Shown: positions 5,379 to 5,755 of the stretch, piece after piece
How positions within the stretch are numbered: the stretch's first letter is position 1
Layout: each line of letters begins with the position of its first letter
Origin: an uncultured bacterium
GTDB taxonomy: Bacteria; Patescibacteria; ABY1; SG8-24; 2-12-FULL-60-25
Reading direction: 5' to 3'
Assembly: GCA_937863195.1 (NCBI GenBank)
Contig: CALMET010000142.1
Coordinates: 1 to 5,755 of the forward strand
Length of the DNA: 5,755 nucleotides
The notes under the pieces: generated by a model
Told to the model about the DNA's origin: nothing
Database searches by the model: none
The model's input: the letters and a program-made list of their open reading frames with translations, nothing else
Program-made: the position numbers and the translations under genes

Positions 5379-5755
5379 CTAGCGAACGGCAACGCCATCG
5401 CGGCTCACATCGATAAACTCCATGCGGTCAGCGGCAACATAACCAAGGCCAGCGACACGGGATTCGATATTGCGAATGGCACGTTTTTGAGCGACCTGAT
5501 CTTCAAGCGAAGCGACGGTGATTTGCAAACGCTCGAGACGGTATTCTTGGTCACGAAGAGCAAAACCCTTCGTCGCCGTATGATTCATCTGAAACACATA
5601 CGAGACCATCCCAATAACCGAAATACCAATCAACAAATAGACCCATGATCGCTCAGCGACATGTGCAAGGCGTTTGCCCAAGGGCAATGCCAAACCCAAT
5701 GTCTGCTGTGGAGAGCGGAGGCTATAGGTCGCGAGCTGTGCTCGGTTAATCGGCG
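5379..5755 (-). CDS. FtsL/DivIC-like cell division protein, 5' end beyond the window
   Basis: The frame is open from the TAG at 5381-5379 to the right edge (124 full codons) with no in-frame stop or ATG in the first part. A TTG at 5699 gives a 106-residue form, but the residues upstream read as plausible protein, so the true start probably lies outside. Counted from that TTG, there is a short basic N-terminus, one transmembrane segment (about 18-37), then a heptad-like coiled coil (about 48-80, YRLERL...LEDQVAQ) and a C-terminal segment IESRVAGLGYVAADRMEFIDV-like (79-99) that resembles the xLGxVxPxxxEy end of FtsL and DivIC proteins. These bitopic proteins scaffold the divisome outside the membrane. 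The FtsL or DivIC assignment rests on architecture and the C-terminal pattern and is not certain. It is separated from the Clp operon by the hairpin at 5313-5358. Confidence 0.72.
   Translation of the reverse strand, partial: PINRAQLATYSLRSPQQTLGLALPLGKRLAHVAERSWVYLLIGISVIGMVSYVFQMNHTATKGFALRDQEYRLERLQITVASLEDQVAQKRAIRNIESRVAGLGYVAADRMEFIDVSRDGVAVR

Noticed and set aside
5352..5648. Plus-strand 98-codon frame
   Set aside because: It is opposite the FtsL-like gene, which shows a transmembrane segment plus coiled coil; the plus-strand product shows nothing recognisable.

Overview
The window looks like part of a chromosome from a Candidate Phyla Radiation (Patescibacteria) bacterium, possibly near the Uhrbacteria or Magasanikbacteria. 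The clues are compact, overlapping genes all on the minus strand, no recognisable Shine-Dalgarno sequences, a Clp-type ATPase with an N-terminal zinc ribbon and membrane anchor, a WecA/MraY-family protein with divergent catalytic motifs, and an rplU gene with no rpmA beside it. This placement is inferred from protein character; no search was run. The standard genetic code fits throughout. No mobile elements, tRNA, rRNA or CRISPR were seen.

Layout in the direction of transcription (right to left): (1) 5755-5379, the 3' part of an FtsL/DivIC-like division protein gene that is open at the window edge. (2) 5378-5304, a spacer with a long hairpin and an extended -10 promoter directly abutting the next start codon. 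(3) 5303-718, a tightly packed four-gene operon: a small multi-pass membrane protein, a membrane-anchored Clp-like AAA+ ATPase, a polyprenyl-phosphate sugar-1-phosphate transferase (WecA/MraY family) and a membrane-anchored DUF192 protein. Junctions are a 1-base gap, a 13-base overlap (or a 8-base gap with an alternative start) and a 4-base ATGA overlap. (4) 717-621, an intergenic stretch with an imperfect inverted repeat that overlaps a strong promoter. (5) 620-318, rplU, followed by a clear intrinsic terminator at 308-282. (6) 197-1, the 5' end of a gene for a membrane-anchored protein with its own extended -10 promoter, running off the window.

The operon places a Clp-family unfoldase at the membrane together with a lipid-linked sugar transferase and other envelope proteins. 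This suggests envelope biogenesis or membrane quality control. The ATPase is the most unusual item. It has a CxxC-CxxC zinc ribbon and two transmembrane helices ahead of a ClpN-like domain. Its first AAA+ domain appears catalytically dead (altered Walker A, QQ in place of the Walker B DE, no arginine fingers). Its second AAA+ domain is intact for ATP hydrolysis but lacks the aromatic GYVG pore loop and any obvious ClpP-docking loop. All three promoters I could recognise sit on or beside an inverted repeat.
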